From: Coprinellus micaceus
Taxonomy: Eukaryota > Basidiomycota > Agaricomycetes > Agaricales > Psathyrellaceae
Assembly: GCA_951394405.1 (NCBI GenBank)
Contig: OX596342.1
Span: forward strand, 1,922,001 to 1,986,000
DNA length: 64,000 bases
Reading direction: 5' to 3'
Part shown: piece after piece, positions 23,801-35,562 of the stretch
Layout of the letters: the number at the start of each line of letters is the position of its first letter
Numbering within the stretch: position 1 is the first letter of the stretch
The notes under the pieces: generated by a model
Databases searched by the model: none
What the model saw: the letters and a program-made list of their open reading frames with translations, nothing else
What the model was told of the DNA's origin: nothing
Made by a program: the position numbers and the translations under genes

Positions 23801-25300
23801 CGCGAGCGTCCCAGTGCAAACCCCTGCACTCGCCCCGAGTTCAGCTTCGGTGTCGTCTCGTGGGAGTGAGCCGCGGACCCCTCCAGACACAGAGGACCTG
23901 CCCGTCGTTTCCACTGTCACGGGGAAGTCGTACGGCGGCCTCGCCGCCATTACATTTGAGGACTGGAGGGTGGGATACCAACCCGTAGTGCGGTTTTGCG
24001 ACGAATTTCTTAAGGGCCCCGAGCTTCAAAGCTACATCAACAGTTTCAGTGCGGAGTACAGGATGATGGGGGGCACGCAGCAGATACTCTCAGCCCATAT
24101 TGCGTACAACACGAGGGAAGACGAACCCAACGCGCCCCCGATCGAAATTCTCAATAAAGTCGACAACGATCCTGCTCCGCCTTGGGAGTTTTGGTATACA
24201 AATCAGATGTATCATGGGCCTGGTGTCCCGCTGCCGGATGGGTCGCAGTTGAAGGGGTGCGATTGTGTGGGCAAGTGCGACCCGAGGAGCAAGACGTGCC
24301 AGTGTGTGGCTAGGCAGAGGGTGTATTTTGATGGTTCGGAGGACTACGGGTTGGGGTTCATTTATGATAAGCAGAAGAGGCTGAGGCCCTTGCTCGCTGG
24401 GTACGCTATCTGGGAGTGCAACGACCTTTGCGGGTGCGACGAAGAATGTATGAACCGGGTAAGTGTTATACCTTCCTTCTGCGAGATTTCAATGAAGTTG
24501 TTGTTGATATGTGGTACCTTATTTCAGGTGGTTCAGCGAGGACGAACAGTGCAGGTATCGATTCAGAAGACGGAGAAGAAGGGGTGGGGTGTATTCGCTG
24601 GTCCAAAGAAGATCCCTCGAGGGACGTTCTTGGGTGTTTATTCTGGGGAAATCCTGAACGAAGAGGACAGTCACCATCGTGGACAGTGCGTCTTTCCTCC
24701 GTCTCTATTATTTACATCATGTCTAAACTGCTGGCCATTTCTCTTGAAAGGGTTTACGAAAAATGGGGTCGGACGTACCTGTTTGACATCGATTTCTACC
24801 ACTTGGAACGGCTGAAGGTGCAAGAGCCAACCTACACCATAGACGCCTACCATGCCGGGAACGTGAGTGCCCGTATTATCTCCTCCACGTCCAGGTTACT
24901 AACTATTTCTCTTCCACCTCCAGTTCACTCGATTCCTTGTACGCTTTCCCCCCTTCGCATCCTGTGCCTCGTGCTCACATTCCCGTAGAACCACTCCTGC
25001 GACCCCAACTCCAGACTATACCCCTGTTACATCAACGAAGCCTACATCGCCAAACCACTCCTCGTCGTGTTCTCCGTGCGGGACATTGAACCACACGAGG
25101 AGATATGTTTTAGCTACACGGGTATCTATCCTGATGACGAGCCTGATGATGATAGGGATGCTGAAGCCCCCGCAATCAAACGTGCGGATTGGAAGAAATG
25201 CTATTGTGGGACGGCGAAGTGTGACGGTGAGTGTTCCATTGTGCTTTGAAGTGGGAGTGGATGGAGCTGATGCCCATTCGTAGGGATTATGTTTGCCTGA
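20833..25300 (+). CDS. SET-domain histone lysine methyltransferase (SUV39/Clr4-like)
   Basis: Probable nuclear H3-lysine methyltransferase with pre-SET, SET and post-SET modules; H3K9 is the likely target from family resemblance. The product is about 1,300 residues. The first 950 or so are low-complexity, rich in Pro, Ser, Lys and Asp/Glu, with the basic run KKLKPKPKPKPKP and possible SUMO-interaction-like motifs (IEISDSEDEDED, IIEVSSDED). Pre-SET cysteines follow (CDCVGKCDPRSKTCQC, then WECNDLCGCDEECMNR). SET motifs are KKGWGVFAG, GTFLGVYSGEI, YLFDIDFY, FTRFLNHSCDPN and ICFSYTGIYPD. Post-SET is CYCGTAKCDG. The FTRFL segment sits on a 15-nt exon (24924-24938) joined to NHSCDPN. The last intron ends just before 25284 and the stop is TGA 25298-25300. 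Length is far above the 400-500 residues of typical Clr4/DIM-5. The first ATG is a best guess. Confidence 0.88.
22676..22702 (+). repeat. GCCAAA microsatellite in coding sequence
   Basis: About four and a half tandem GCCAAA units encode the Lys-Pro run in the disordered N-terminal part of the methyltransferase. Unit number changes by 6 bp keep frame, so its length may vary between strains. Confidence 0.8.
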
Positions 25301-25984
25301 GTGAAGTTATGGGTGGCTGTGGATTTAGTTATTGTCCGTGTTGAATAGAAAGGACCTCGTTTACCGCCAGCTCCAGCACTCCCGTGGCATGATGTTGCAT
25401 AAGGAGCTCTGGTCACCTGGAAAGCTGGCGAGCCCTCGGAGCTCGGTGAATCAGCTTTGACGCGGATTTTTCGGTTGGTTGGGCGCTGCTACAGTGAAAA
25501 ATAGGAGAAGCTGTGACGAGGCCGTTCAGGCAGCGCACTGCATGGCTGTGGAACGTCCGTTCATAGCGAGATCCACATCCAGGCCGCTCTGAGGGGGATG
25601 TTCGGCTTCGAAATGACTCTCGGATCTTCCCCGTGTCGTGCCCACTGTCAATAGACATCCCCAGTGTTGACGCAGCGGGCTACATTCCACTTACAAGCCA
25701 TGCATCTCTCCTCCAAGCTCCAGTGCCCACGGAAAAGAAGCGCTGGTCGATCATTGCCGGCAATGACGAACAGGCTCGGATCACGCCCGTTTGGCAGGCG
25801 CTGTCGGGTTCCCAAAGTCCCGCGCCGTGTCCACTGACGCCCATCCCGTTGGCGTTCGCGTCCCTCCGGCAACGGTCACCACGAGTCAAAGGTTCTTCAG
25901 AAATGCACGTCAACTGTAGTATAAAAGGCGCCCGCCGTCAGCGCCTAACCCCCTTCTTCACTACTCCACATCGCTCTCAACGAC
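25301..25984. other. Intergenic: methyltransferase 3' region and stomatin promoter
   Basis: About 680 bp with no supported gene. It ends in a TATA-box promoter for the stomatin-like gene. Confidence 0.5.
25920..25927 (+). promoter_or_regulatory. TATA box of the stomatin-like gene
   Basis: TATAAAAG lies 58 bp before the ATG at 25985, a plausible core-promoter spacing for a fungal gene with a short leader. Confidence 0.6.
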
Positions 25985-27204
25985 ATGAGCCTCACCACCC
26001 AAGCCATTGCCAGCGTATCTCGGAGCCCTGCTACAATTGCAGCGATTTCAGCGGCTCCATCCATTCTGCTATCGAGCAACAGGCTACGCACTCGTAGTAC
26101 ACCCAGGAAGTCCCTTGCACTCGCACGACCCGGGGGGAAGAGGAACATTGTCACAATTATTGACCAGGGTCACGAAGCATGGCGGCTCACGTACGTCTCT
26201 GAGTACCGTTTCCGCTGCTTCGTATTGACAGGCTATGCAGCCTAGGAAAGAATCCAGTGAAACTGAACGCAGGACTGAACCTGGCCGTCCCCGTTCTCCA
26301 TACGATCCTCAAGCTGGACATGCGTGAAGGTTCGATCGCGATTCCGAACCTCCCAGGTTACACGGCCGACAACGTGCCCATCATCTGCTCGGGTTCCCTA
26401 TTCTACCGCGTAGTGGACAGCTACAAGGCTTGCTTTGGTGTGAGCAATGTCCACGAGAACGTCAAGAACACAGGAACGTCAGCAGTGCGTTCGGTGCTGG
26501 GTCACTTTACCTACGACCAGGCGCGTGCCGTATCACTTCCTGTTTATTCAAACAACTCATAAATATCTTAGGTCATCGGCGACCGCAATGAACTCAACAA
26601 ACGCCTGAACCAAGTTATCGGAACCTCGATCGCAAACTGGGGTGTCGAATGCACACGGTTCGAAATCCAAAACTTCCAACCGGCGAACCGCGAGGTCGAG
26701 CGGCAACTCGAGCTGCAGATGGAGGCGGAGCGCAACAGGCGCAAGCAGATTCTCGACACGCAGGCCCAGATCAACGTCGCCGAGGGCCACAAGCAACGCG
26801 TGATCCTCGAGTCTGAAGGTCTCCTGCAAGCCAAATCCAACGAGGCCGACGCACAGTACAAGACCGTCTTCCGTGAGGCGGAGGCGCGTGCCCAACAGTC
26901 GCTCATGGAGGCCTCGGCACTTGCAGAGCAGGTCGATAAGATAGCTGGATCGTTGGCGAAGAACAAGGACAATGTGACCCCGGAGGATAGGGAAAGGGCG
27001 CTTGCGGCGTTGATTGAGCTGAGGAGGTTGGAGCAGTTGAAGGCGATTGCGGTGAGCCAGGCGAACAGCACGTATTTCTTTGGGGACAAGTCGGCCTTGG
27101 GTATCGCGAACGATCCATTCAATGTCGACTACGCCCAGAACGTGAAGGCGGGGATCGAAAAGAAGGCGCGGGTTAGCGTTGATGCGGGTGTGGTTGCACA
27201 GTGA
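25985..27204 (+). CDS. Mitochondrial stomatin-like SPFH protein (SLP-2 type)
   Basis: Stomatin/prohibitin-superfamily scaffold, likely at the mitochondrial inner membrane. Three exons (25985-26190, 26241-26529, 26572-27204) give about 375 residues. The N-terminus is rich in Arg, Ser and Ala without acidic residues (LSSNRLRTRSTPRKSLALAR), as expected of a mitochondrial presequence. The SPFH core follows: VTIIDQGHEAWRL, LNAGLNLAVPVLHTI, DNVPIICSGSLFYRVVDSYKA, VRSVLGHFTYDQARAVIGDRNELN and WGVECTRFEIQNFQP. A long Glu/Arg/Ala helical segment comes next (EAERNRRKQILDTQAQINVAEGHKQ), then the C-terminal LRRLEQLKAIAVSQANSTYFFGD. Intron 2 (26530-26571) is only 42 bp. A TATA box lies 58 bp upstream. Confidence 0.88.
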
Positions 27205-27532
27205 GGTGCTTCTAATCTTTCTAGCCTTGTTTTGGGATTGCTTTCATCTTGCTTTCGTCTCTACATATCGGACTCCTCAGCCTTCGCGCGTTGCCTCGAT
27301 TCCATTCGCATTGTATTTATGTTATATCCCATCGCACTCTTAGATTCAGCTCAGTCCGAGTCGTCCACCCCACTCCTTCTCGAACAATATCGTCCTCCCT
27401 TCGTCCCAAACCTCATCCCATGTCACAATCGTCTTGTACCATCCCTAGCTAAGCCATTCTTCCAATACCGAAGCTAGTTGATTCGGAACTGTCTGCTCTA
27501 TATTCTGACTGAAATACACTGGTCGGAAGAAC

Positions 27533-27542
27533 GGGCGCTTAA
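27533..27542 (+). repeat. GGGCGCTTAA motif, copy 2
   Basis: Exact 10-mer between two convergent genes, so it is not in an obvious promoter position. Confidence 0.6.
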
Positions 27543-27884
27543 ATGACGCATCTCATGGCCCACCTTCAATATGCACCTATGACCTCGCGGATGACTCGAC
27601 GTTTCAGCTTCCCCTTTCACCGCCCCATAGGCCCCCACTTCAAATGGTGGACTGGGAAGGAATCAATGCCCCTAAGGGTTCATGGCCACCCAGTCATTCT
27701 AGACGCTGTAGGCTCAGAGCACCCTCTAACGGGCATGGGGATGATTGTATTAGGGATAACGGCCTTTCACGGTGCAGGTCTGCCGTGGGTTTCGCCTCCA
27801 TACTTTGTTTAACGGTGGCTAGCGCAACCTTCAGTGCGGCAGGAATGCCTGAATCCCCGAGTAACGGTGAGGAGCGAACAGCAT

Positions 27885-27894
27885 GGGCGCTTAA
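27885..27894 (+). repeat. GGGCGCTTAA motif, copy 3
   Basis: Exact 10-mer, same orientation as copy 2. It is followed by ATAT, resembling the near-match near 47575 in reverse. Confidence 0.6.
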
Positions 27895-27943
27895 ATATCT
27901 GGGCTACTGACTCGGACGCATGCCACTAAATGCGGGTCTAGTT

Positions 27944-30729
27944 CTACTGTTTCGTAGTCACGTCGACATGATATAGGCTGTACCTAGATATATCCAGATA
28001 TTGGTCGGACCCAGACCTCCGCGAGTTAAACTCCATTACCATCCCATCGTGGGCGTGGACCTGGACAGACTTTCCCGGCATCCCATAGCTCGGATACATC
28101 GGGAGTAGAAGTTTGCAGAAGATCTGTGCGGATAAAGGGGCATCTCCATCAGCACCCCGTCCTCCCCAAATGAGCAAAGGCTGTTTACACACCTGAAGCA
28201 TGTCGAGAATCGTCAACCCGTCTTCCTTCTGGTAGTGGCCCAGGATAGATCTCAACGTAAGCGCGTGTGCGAGAGGAAACCAGAGGGTGGCTCACGTAGA
28301 TGTAGTAATAGAGGGGGAGGTCGTAGCGATGAGGAAGCTCCAAATCTTCGACTTCCGGGGCGTTCGTTGGAACAAGATCGGGGAACTGAAGGCAATGAGA
28401 CGTGAGTACGCCTTGACCGATGCGCTGCGAGAACCCCAAACGTACCTCCTTGTTTACAGCTTTCACTGCCTGTCTAAGGCTTCGCTGAAACGCTGCTGCA
28501 TTGACCCGACCTTCCACTTTGCCATGCTGATCCATGGCTGGTAGATACTGCGCATGAAGAAAGTCCCACATCACTTCCTTGGGCTCGCCTTCTACGAAGG
28601 CCAAAGCTAGGTGGCAAGCCCAGTTCTCCAAGGTATACGATTGTCGCCCGTTCAGATGCATGTGCTCTGGCTTGGGAGGGATATAGTCGCCGGACATTAT
28701 GAAGCCCATCGAATGCATGACCATGCACTGGTGAATTGCAGCTTCGGGTTTCGCGACCGGCAACCATTGGGCCCGAGTCCCCAGTAGACAAAATGCCTGG
28801 AACAAGGAGCCGACAACCTCGGCACTCGGCTGAAGGGTCTCAACTGTGTAGTAGGAGTACGTTCGTGGCATCGCCTCGTCTACATGCTTCAACGCGTACC
28901 AGGCAGCGGAAAAGAAAGATGAGGCGAAGTCGGCTGGGAAGCTGCGGAAGGGCGTTACCCCTCGAGCAAGATCCATGAGCGAATTTAGGCGACTTTGAGC
29001 CCGGACCGAGCCCTGAAAATCGAGCCAATGCCACCGCCAATTGTAGAGGATGTAGTGCTCTGTGGGATTCGGGTAATCGTCGACCCGGAGCTCCAGTAAC
29101 CTGAGCTTGAGGCATCTGGATGCTAGGTGGTCACGTCGATCGAAGAGAGAGATGGATAGTGCGATATCTGAGCGCTTTTCGTTGAGGAGAAAGTCTCGCA
29201 ACGAGGTGTGGAAGAGGTGGACGCCTGTCCTATCATCCCCGGGCACGTGAATGATAGACTGGAGCGGGATTAGGGCGTTGACTACCTTGGGGGACGGAAT
29301 GTCCAAAACGAAGGCCAGTCCGGCGATGGGGAGTGGTTCGCGAAGGAGAGCAAGAGTGAACACGACATCTTCGAAGTGAGGGATATGCTGTGCCCGTTTG
29401 AGGGTGCTCGAGTAAAGGCTGTCCAGCCCTGGGTCCATGTTGAGCGCGAGTTGGAACCGCTCCATAGGTGTCAACCCGTCACTAGCTTCTAAGTCTAGGA
29501 TGTATTTGAGCAATGTCGTTATGAAGACGAATGAACCGTGTGCGTGTCGCAACAGTTTATGGAGGTCTTCCTCAGCCGGCCACTGTTCCCCGTAAGACCG
29601 GATGACCAAGTTGTGCTCTGCCGCTTCCTTGAACATATACCTGGCCACCTCTGCCATGTCTTGATCTGGGTGGTAGTTGTGAAGGTTCTCGACGCGAACT
29701 TCTGCCCGCTCAACCCGTGCCCGAATATGTTCCTCAATGCGGCTGGCGATCAAGAAGCGAAGGGGAATGTCGGGATTCTGCTTGAAGTATTCAAGCAAAT
29801 CCTCGATGAGCAGTGCTACATCTTCCCGGTCATCGCATTCGTCGAGCCCATCGATGACGATGTGGTACACAGGAGGGTTGGCTTTTGTGGTCTGTTTGCT
29901 CAACGAGCGCCTCAGTGACATAACTAGACCTTTCTCAGGCTTCGCTTGCTCGAGGGTGGCCGCCTGCAGTGGTTGGAATACCAAACGTTGGAACTGATGG
30001 ATCGACGAGGCCCCACGCAGAACGTGAAGCGATTCCAACGCGTTGTCGATGGCTGCCCTTGTGGCGGGTATCGCAGACCTCATCTGATGTGCAAGGGTAA
30101 TGGCCAGCTTGTCGAGCTTGCTCCGATCTCCAGACCCGCGGAAGAAGAAGAAACTCCCGACAAGACGTCCTCTTCGGTCGAAGTCCTCTGCCAGGGCCTG
30201 GCAAACCGCAGACTTTCCGCAACCAACGGGACCGCACAGCCAGAGGATGTGGGTTTTCTCGGTGAGCGGCGTGTCTTGGGCCCAGCCTAGTATGTTCTTG
30301 ATGGCTAGTCGTCTCGTGCCTGCCAGACAGTTCGAGTCTGGCGGTGCTCTTCGACGATTTCGGGTGTGGGATGCGTCGAGGATTGGACTTAGGTCCATAG
30401 CGGGGCCAAAGACACCCTTGGGGTTGTTTATTCGAGGCCCAGCTTGGTATATTTGGCCTAAAAGAGAAGCGGTTGGTATGAATACGGTTCGTCGCCGGGT
30501 CAAGGGCCATGGGAGACTCACCATAATTCGCACCGAAATTAGCGTTGGACGCTGTCTCAATGTTGTTCACTGGGCCATGATAATGGTTGAAAGTGTTATC
30601 TACGCCGCATGCAACACAGATCCGGTCAGTTTGCAGTCGAATGAGATACGGTGAGCGCCCACAGATTGTATCGCCTCGGTGCTGGGCCTCTGGCCCCTTT
30701 CCACCCGGCGGTCGAGGTTCGTCTGTCAT
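27944..30729 (-). CDS. NACHT-domain STAND NTPase (fungal NLR-like)
   Basis: Signal-transducing NTPase of the type expanded in mushrooms and linked to non-self recognition or cell death; a specific role is inference. Four exons (30729-30522, 30457-28446, 28385-28296, 28228-27944) give 864 residues. The N-terminal exon ends NIETASNANFGANYG and joins QIYQAGPRINNPKG. The NACHT core has Walker A (WLCGPVGCGKSAV), the sensor-like FFFFRGSGDRSKLDKLAITLA, Walker B (VYHIVIDGLDECD) and RFLIASRIEEHI. A winged-helix region (ALLREPLPIAGLAFVLDI) and LFHTSLRDFLL follow. There are no WD40, ankyrin or TPR repeats, so it is a short NLR. Two introns near the 3' end matter: 28386-28445 (60 bp) and 28229-28295 (67 bp). 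The second switches to a frame giving KEDGLTILDMLQ up to the stop at 27944. Unspliced reading stops at 28185. Confidence 0.85.
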
Positions 30730-31659
30730 TTCGGGCGTTGGTCTGGAAATGTAGTAGATCCCAGATAGTAGAAGTTGTGTGAGGCCGCAGAGTGAGCTAC
30801 TTCACTGGAGCCAGGGATGAAGGAAGGAAGGGAGCTACACAGCTGGGCATGAGGCTCTGCAAACACAAACAAACGCCACCGAAATAAAATGTCGTAACTC
30901 GATAATTCGGCTCAGGCTAGCAGGGGAGCTTCTGGTGGCCTTATCCTGCATCGAAGAAGGAAGGGAATAGGGGCTGATTTATGCTCTTGTCTTCCAAGCC
31001 CTTTGTCACACGTGAACAAACGATACAAACAGGTGCGGAGTGCAGTTGGTCCTCTGCATCCCTGGAGATATCAAGGCTACGGTTGGCATTTGCTGTTGGA
31101 ATTAAGGATGCAGATAACGGAGACAGATATGATTTACAGATATATGTACAATGGAGAGCAGAGGAGAGATGAGAGGAAAGTGAGCAGGATGCGATGGTGC
31201 TAAATGATTCAGTAAGGAAGGTAACTAGGCAGATGCGCAAAGAAGTCGAATGTCGCTGCGCACCGCCCATACCCAATGTGATGGGAGGGAGTGTTCGATG
31301 AGGGATGGATAGATGCGTCGATGAGAGGCGGCTCGCAGTCGGGTACACGATAGTCTGCCGTAGTGAGACCGTTGTTCCTCGTCGAATCACCACTATGGAA
31401 TGTAAGGGATGATGAATGAATGGAGGCCGTGTAAGGTCGCGGGTATACGGCACATCCAAACTCGTGTGTGTCATGAAAGACGTCGAAGGGAATCATGCTG
31501 ACTGTGGTTCTGGGCTGTTCCGGCGTCCAAGGAGATAGCTATGTGCTACCCGCATGTGTGCATCTAGGTGGGGGGACTGGGAATACTGCGGGCAGGACGG
31601 AGGGGTATGATGTGTGGCCGGTGAAGCGAGGAGAAGTGTGGTGAAGGTGGGGCTGACGT
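30730..31659. other. Intergenic: NACHT promoter and Mo25 3' region
   Basis: About 930 bp, both flanking genes on the minus strand. Short frames on either strand have no recognisable content. Confidence 0.5.
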
Positions 31660-32947
31660 TTATAGGCCTTGTATTTGCACGATAAGGAACTGCTTCTCAT
31701 CGTTGAACTGCTCGTCCTCTTTGTCGTTGTGGAAGCTCTTGAGGAATACGAGGAGTTTCTCCTTGTTCCGCCGGAGAATAGTTTCGATCTGTGGTGGCTT
31801 CCTTGGGTTTGCGACAAATACCTATAAGAACTCGGTTAGATCTGTACCGCAGAGTGCAAGGGACGTAACCATCTTAACTCACCTTGAACACGTGGAAAGC
31901 CTCAAACTGGATGTTCTTGCTCTTATCTCGCAGGAGGTTCATCATCATCTTGAGGTTTGCTTCGTTGGCGATATACTTGGTCATGACGTTGAAGTTGGCT
32001 CGGTCAAGGAGGATCTCCCCCAACAACTTGAGCGATTGCCGCTTTGTGACATAATTGTTGGACAAGATGAGTGTTGTTAACGAGGAGAAGAACTGCAGAA
32101 GAGAAGGGGTGTGTCAGTCAGCGATTTCACAGCGAGAAATGAATATCCGCGCACCCGATCGTAATTCTGCTCTAGGTACGCCGCCACCATGGCCTTGTGC
32201 CGCGTTAGCGTCTCTTTGAGGTTCGCGAAAGCGTCACATGAGATGCCAAACGTGGTGGTCTCGATGTAATGGGGGAAGGTGTAGAATCTAGCATGATGTC
32301 AGGACGAGGAAACACAAGCCAGACAAGCGACATGACGTACTGATCAGAGTATAGGAGAATCTTCGCTAGTGGCTCGTGCTTGAGCATCTCCCTCAGAATC
32401 ATGCCCGTGTTGAGCGCGACTTCCTCGTTCTCGTACCCCGAGAGAGCTGCGAACACGATGTCTGGTTTCGATGCGAGGTACTCGACCGTCGGCATCCGCG
32501 AGCCTACCTGCCGCCGGAGGAGGTTGTTGAATATCTGTACCACGTCTTTCCGTGCCTCGAACTCGAACCGGGCAATGTTCTGAATCAACAACAACAGCAA
32601 ATCCGTGTTGTACGTTTCCTGGGCAAGCTGAACGACTGTATCCATTGCTGGATCTGTTGAAAGCTGTTAAGCTATCGTCCAAGTGCCAAGCTATGATGAA
32701 GCATACCTCCGTCACCATACAACAGGCTCTTGATCAGCTGGAGATTCTTGGATACCTCCTCTGCGGCCTTGATAGCAAAGTAGCGGTCAGCTGGCATGTT
32801 TCACCGACACAAGCGCCGACAAGTATGATCCCTCACCTTTCTCCGCGTCTCTCCCCCGGGCGCTCCGTTCTCGAGCCTAGGTATCGCATCGCGCAGGCTC
32901 CTCACGATGTCGGGGGGTGCCCTGGGCTTGGTTTTGAAGAAGTTCAT
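31660..32947 (-). CDS. hym1: Mo25/Hym1 family scaffold protein
   Basis: Armadillo-like scaffold that binds germinal-centre kinases. In yeasts it works in the RAM/MOR network for polarity and cell separation. The gene has several short introns. Exon 1 begins [26 protein letters not shown] at 32947. Later exons give [156 protein letters not shown] and [23 protein letters not shown]. The end is [13 protein letters not shown]. These are hallmark Mo25 segments and the length, about 335 residues, matches. It is a conserved single-copy gene at the edge of the variable block. Confidence 0.93.
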
Positions 32948-33626
32948 GGTCGATGGGAGATAGGGGGAGACGACTCTGAGACTTAGATTGGGAGGGGGAC
33001 GTGGTGGTGGTCAGGAACGAGGGTGGCTGCAAGGCCCATAACCTGCCATTTCGGGACGTGGTTCACTTACTGCTGTTCATGCCGATCCCGTGCCGCCGCC
33101 GGCACATTCCCGCGCTCCGGCCGTGGAACGGGAAGGACTACTCAACAACTGAGCAGATGCTAGAGAGGATCAGGCTAAATAGAAGAAAGGTGTATCCGCA
33201 ATCCACTTCTCTAGGAGACCCAAATCTTATAGGTACGAGCGGGAGCGATTGGTTGGCTTTAGCTTCTCGGCAAATGCCGCCCACCCGGATTTCGGTCCGA
33301 AAGTCTTGGCGCCTTTGAAACCCTAACCTTTTCCAGCCTCGTGGTTAAGCGCTCGTGGACCGCCGTTGGCTTGGCGCCCTTCGAACCACCAAGCCCAACA
33401 GCTCCTCATACTGGGATCGGATTCTTCTCAGGTTTGTAGAATAGGGGGTGTAGATTATGGCTAGAACCGAAATCTCCCGCCGAGCTTCTCGAATGTCTGA
33501 TTTCGAAGATGTTTTACTGTCGACTTCTTGTTCGTACTCATCCGAGTCAAGCCTATTGAGACGAGCGCAATACAAGAAAGTTCGTCGCTACGCTACACAT
33601 ATTGTAGTTAGTACCTAATTTACCCT
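32948..33626. other. Intergenic
   Basis: About 680 bp between the Mo25 start and the end of the first AMID-like gene. A one-mismatch copy of the GGGCGCTTAA motif in reverse is at 33345-33354. No gene supported. Confidence 0.5.
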
Positions 33627-34992
33627 TTACGCCCTCGATCCCACCGAACGTCTGCTCCTCGAAGGCCCCTTTAACGCCCTCGCCTTCGCAATGGATGAAG
33701 GCAAGTTCCCCAGCTGAACATGGGGCCCCCAGAAGCTATAGTACGTGCTTCCCCCGCTCTATACATTTCTCTCTCCTCAGTAAGCCATCTTAATGAATAA
33801 AATGGATATCGCGCACCTTGCCATTCGCTATCACAATCGCCTCATAGCACCCATGATAGAGCGTACTTGGCTGTCTATCTTTCAAGACCGCTATCACGTT
33901 GTCCGCGACGACCTTGGCGTGCGCGACGTACTTGACCGCCTGCTTCTGCTCGTCCCAGTCGATGACGTTGCCTGCCGCGAATACGCGCGGGTGGTACTTC
34001 AATTGAAGGGTCGGTTTCACTCGTACATGGCCTGTCGCGCTGAGGATGGAGTCTTCCCCGAGCGAAGAAAGGAAGTCGGTGTTTGGGTGTGGTCCACGAC
34101 ATGGGATCTTCAAGTGAAGATAAGTGTCGAGTGAGAGGATCAAATGCGGAGGAATAGGCGCACCACTAGGTCTGCGACGAGGAGACGTCCTTTCTCCGTC
34201 CTGGTTGTACCACCTTCGGATATATCCTCACTGGATATCGAGTCGTCAAGGACAACTGTGACGTCCCGTCTCCGGACGTTCCTGGCAACCGCCTTTCGGA
34301 AGCCGTTTGGGTACGCGTCATTCAGTAATAGCGGCTGGTCCTGTACGACGGTGATACGTTTTGTCTGCGACAAATCCCGAATCTCCCCTGCAAATTCTGA
34401 ACTCGTTTTTGAGCCCCCGGGCGCGTCAGATGTTGTCAGAAAACGACGCACCAAGGCCAGTAGCCCCACCACCAACAATCACAACATCTTCAGCCTTCTC
34501 AAACTTCTCTCTCCACTCTTCCACCCAGACTTTCACTTCGTCCCTACTCCCCGGAAACGTTAACGGACCCTCCCACTTCGACCCTGTCGCCAATACCAAC
34601 ACCTCATACTTCACCCTCTCATCCGTCCCATCCAACACCAACGCTCCCTTCCTACCACCCCAAGCCCCGCATACTTTCTCTTCTTCATTCGCTACCTCCT
34701 CCTCAGGATCCTCCTCGATCTTCACGACTCTCCCCACAACAACCTTACATCTCTGCGGTATCAACCCCTCATACGGGACCAAGACCGAGTTCACACTGGC
34801 ATCAATGTCAGGAGTGGGTTGGACGACCAAGCGGATGCACGCGGGGAGGTGCGTGTAATATGGTGTGGCGGTTACTAAAACGAGGTTGTACCTCGATAAA
34901 TCGAGCTTGGCGCTCAGGCGGCGCAGGATGGCGAGCCCAGCGGGGCCACCCCCGACTACGACGACGTTGGGCAAGGTTTCTTTGGCGGTCAT
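33627..34992 (-). CDS. AIF/AMID-like FAD-dependent oxidoreductase, copy 1
   Basis: NAD(P)H oxidoreductase of the AMID/FSP1/NDH-2-like group, which reduce quinones or act in redox and cell-death pathways. Four exons are supported. Exon 1 has the FAD-binding VVVVGGGPAGLAILRRLS and a second dinucleotide fold VVIVGGGATGL. Splicing at about 34381-34430 joins GL to EFAGEIRDL. A second intron leads to IPCRGPHPNTDFL, then PRVFAAGNVIDWDEQKQ (the usual G-D-V position is G-N-V here) and AKVVADNVIAVL. The last intron (33759-33816) joins ANGK to SGGSTYYSFWGPHVQLGN and KARAL, a typical C-terminus; without it the protein would end early at 33790. It is tandem with a second copy 570 bp away. Confidence 0.82.
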
Positions 34993-35562
34993 GTCGCGAC
35001 TGGGCGTCTGCTGAGGTAGGTGGTGGAGGGCAAGGTCAGGTAGAATGGTGGTAAGACCTCGACGAGTTTTCCGCCATTTATCATAGCGAAGAGCTGTAAA
35101 CTGCCGTTGACCCGCTCATTGTACGAATCTAAACCCAATCGAATGTGCAAGGGGCAGTGTGACGCCTTAGGCTCCCCCTCATACCCCGATATCGTATCAA
35201 ACTCGGCATAATCCTTGGAGTTCTCGTTGCCGTCTCCGATGTGCGGGGCGTAACTTAAAACACCGGCTGTGGGCCTATGGAGCTGCGACTAGACCATGCT
35301 CCCCGGGGCGATAAAACGGTATGTACAATCAAAGCGGGGGTAGGCTTCCGAGTCCCGTATACCCGTACCGTAAAATACCACAGCTTCAACCTCGGACCGC
35401 TGCGGCGTAGCCCCGCAGCTTAGGATGCCCCGTTTCGCCGCTACGTTTCTGTGATGCTATGATTTGAGTTTGATAGAGTACCATTAGTGGTCACGTACAG
35501 TACTTTAGGATTGAAGGTAAGTGGTATATGGATATCAGGCGGAGTGTGCCCTTGCCAGTGGT
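34993..35562. other. Intergenic between tandem AMID-like genes
   Basis: About 570 bp holding the copy 1 promoter and the copy 2 terminator. No gene supported. Confidence 0.5.

Larger units (their letters stand above)
27205..27943. other. Intergenic between convergent genes
   Basis: About 740 bp between the stomatin-like gene (+) and the NACHT gene (-). It holds two exact GGGCGCTTAA copies 352 bp apart. No gene supported. Confidence 0.5.

Noticed and set aside
28185..28295. NACHT gene reading straight to a stop at 28185
   Set aside because: An intron at 28229-28295 with a good branch-like CTTAC leads to a more protein-like C-terminus ending at 27944.
33790..33820. Apparent early end of the first AMID-like gene
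   Set aside because: An intron at 33759-33816 restores a typical family C-terminus ending at 33627, so the gene is not truncated.
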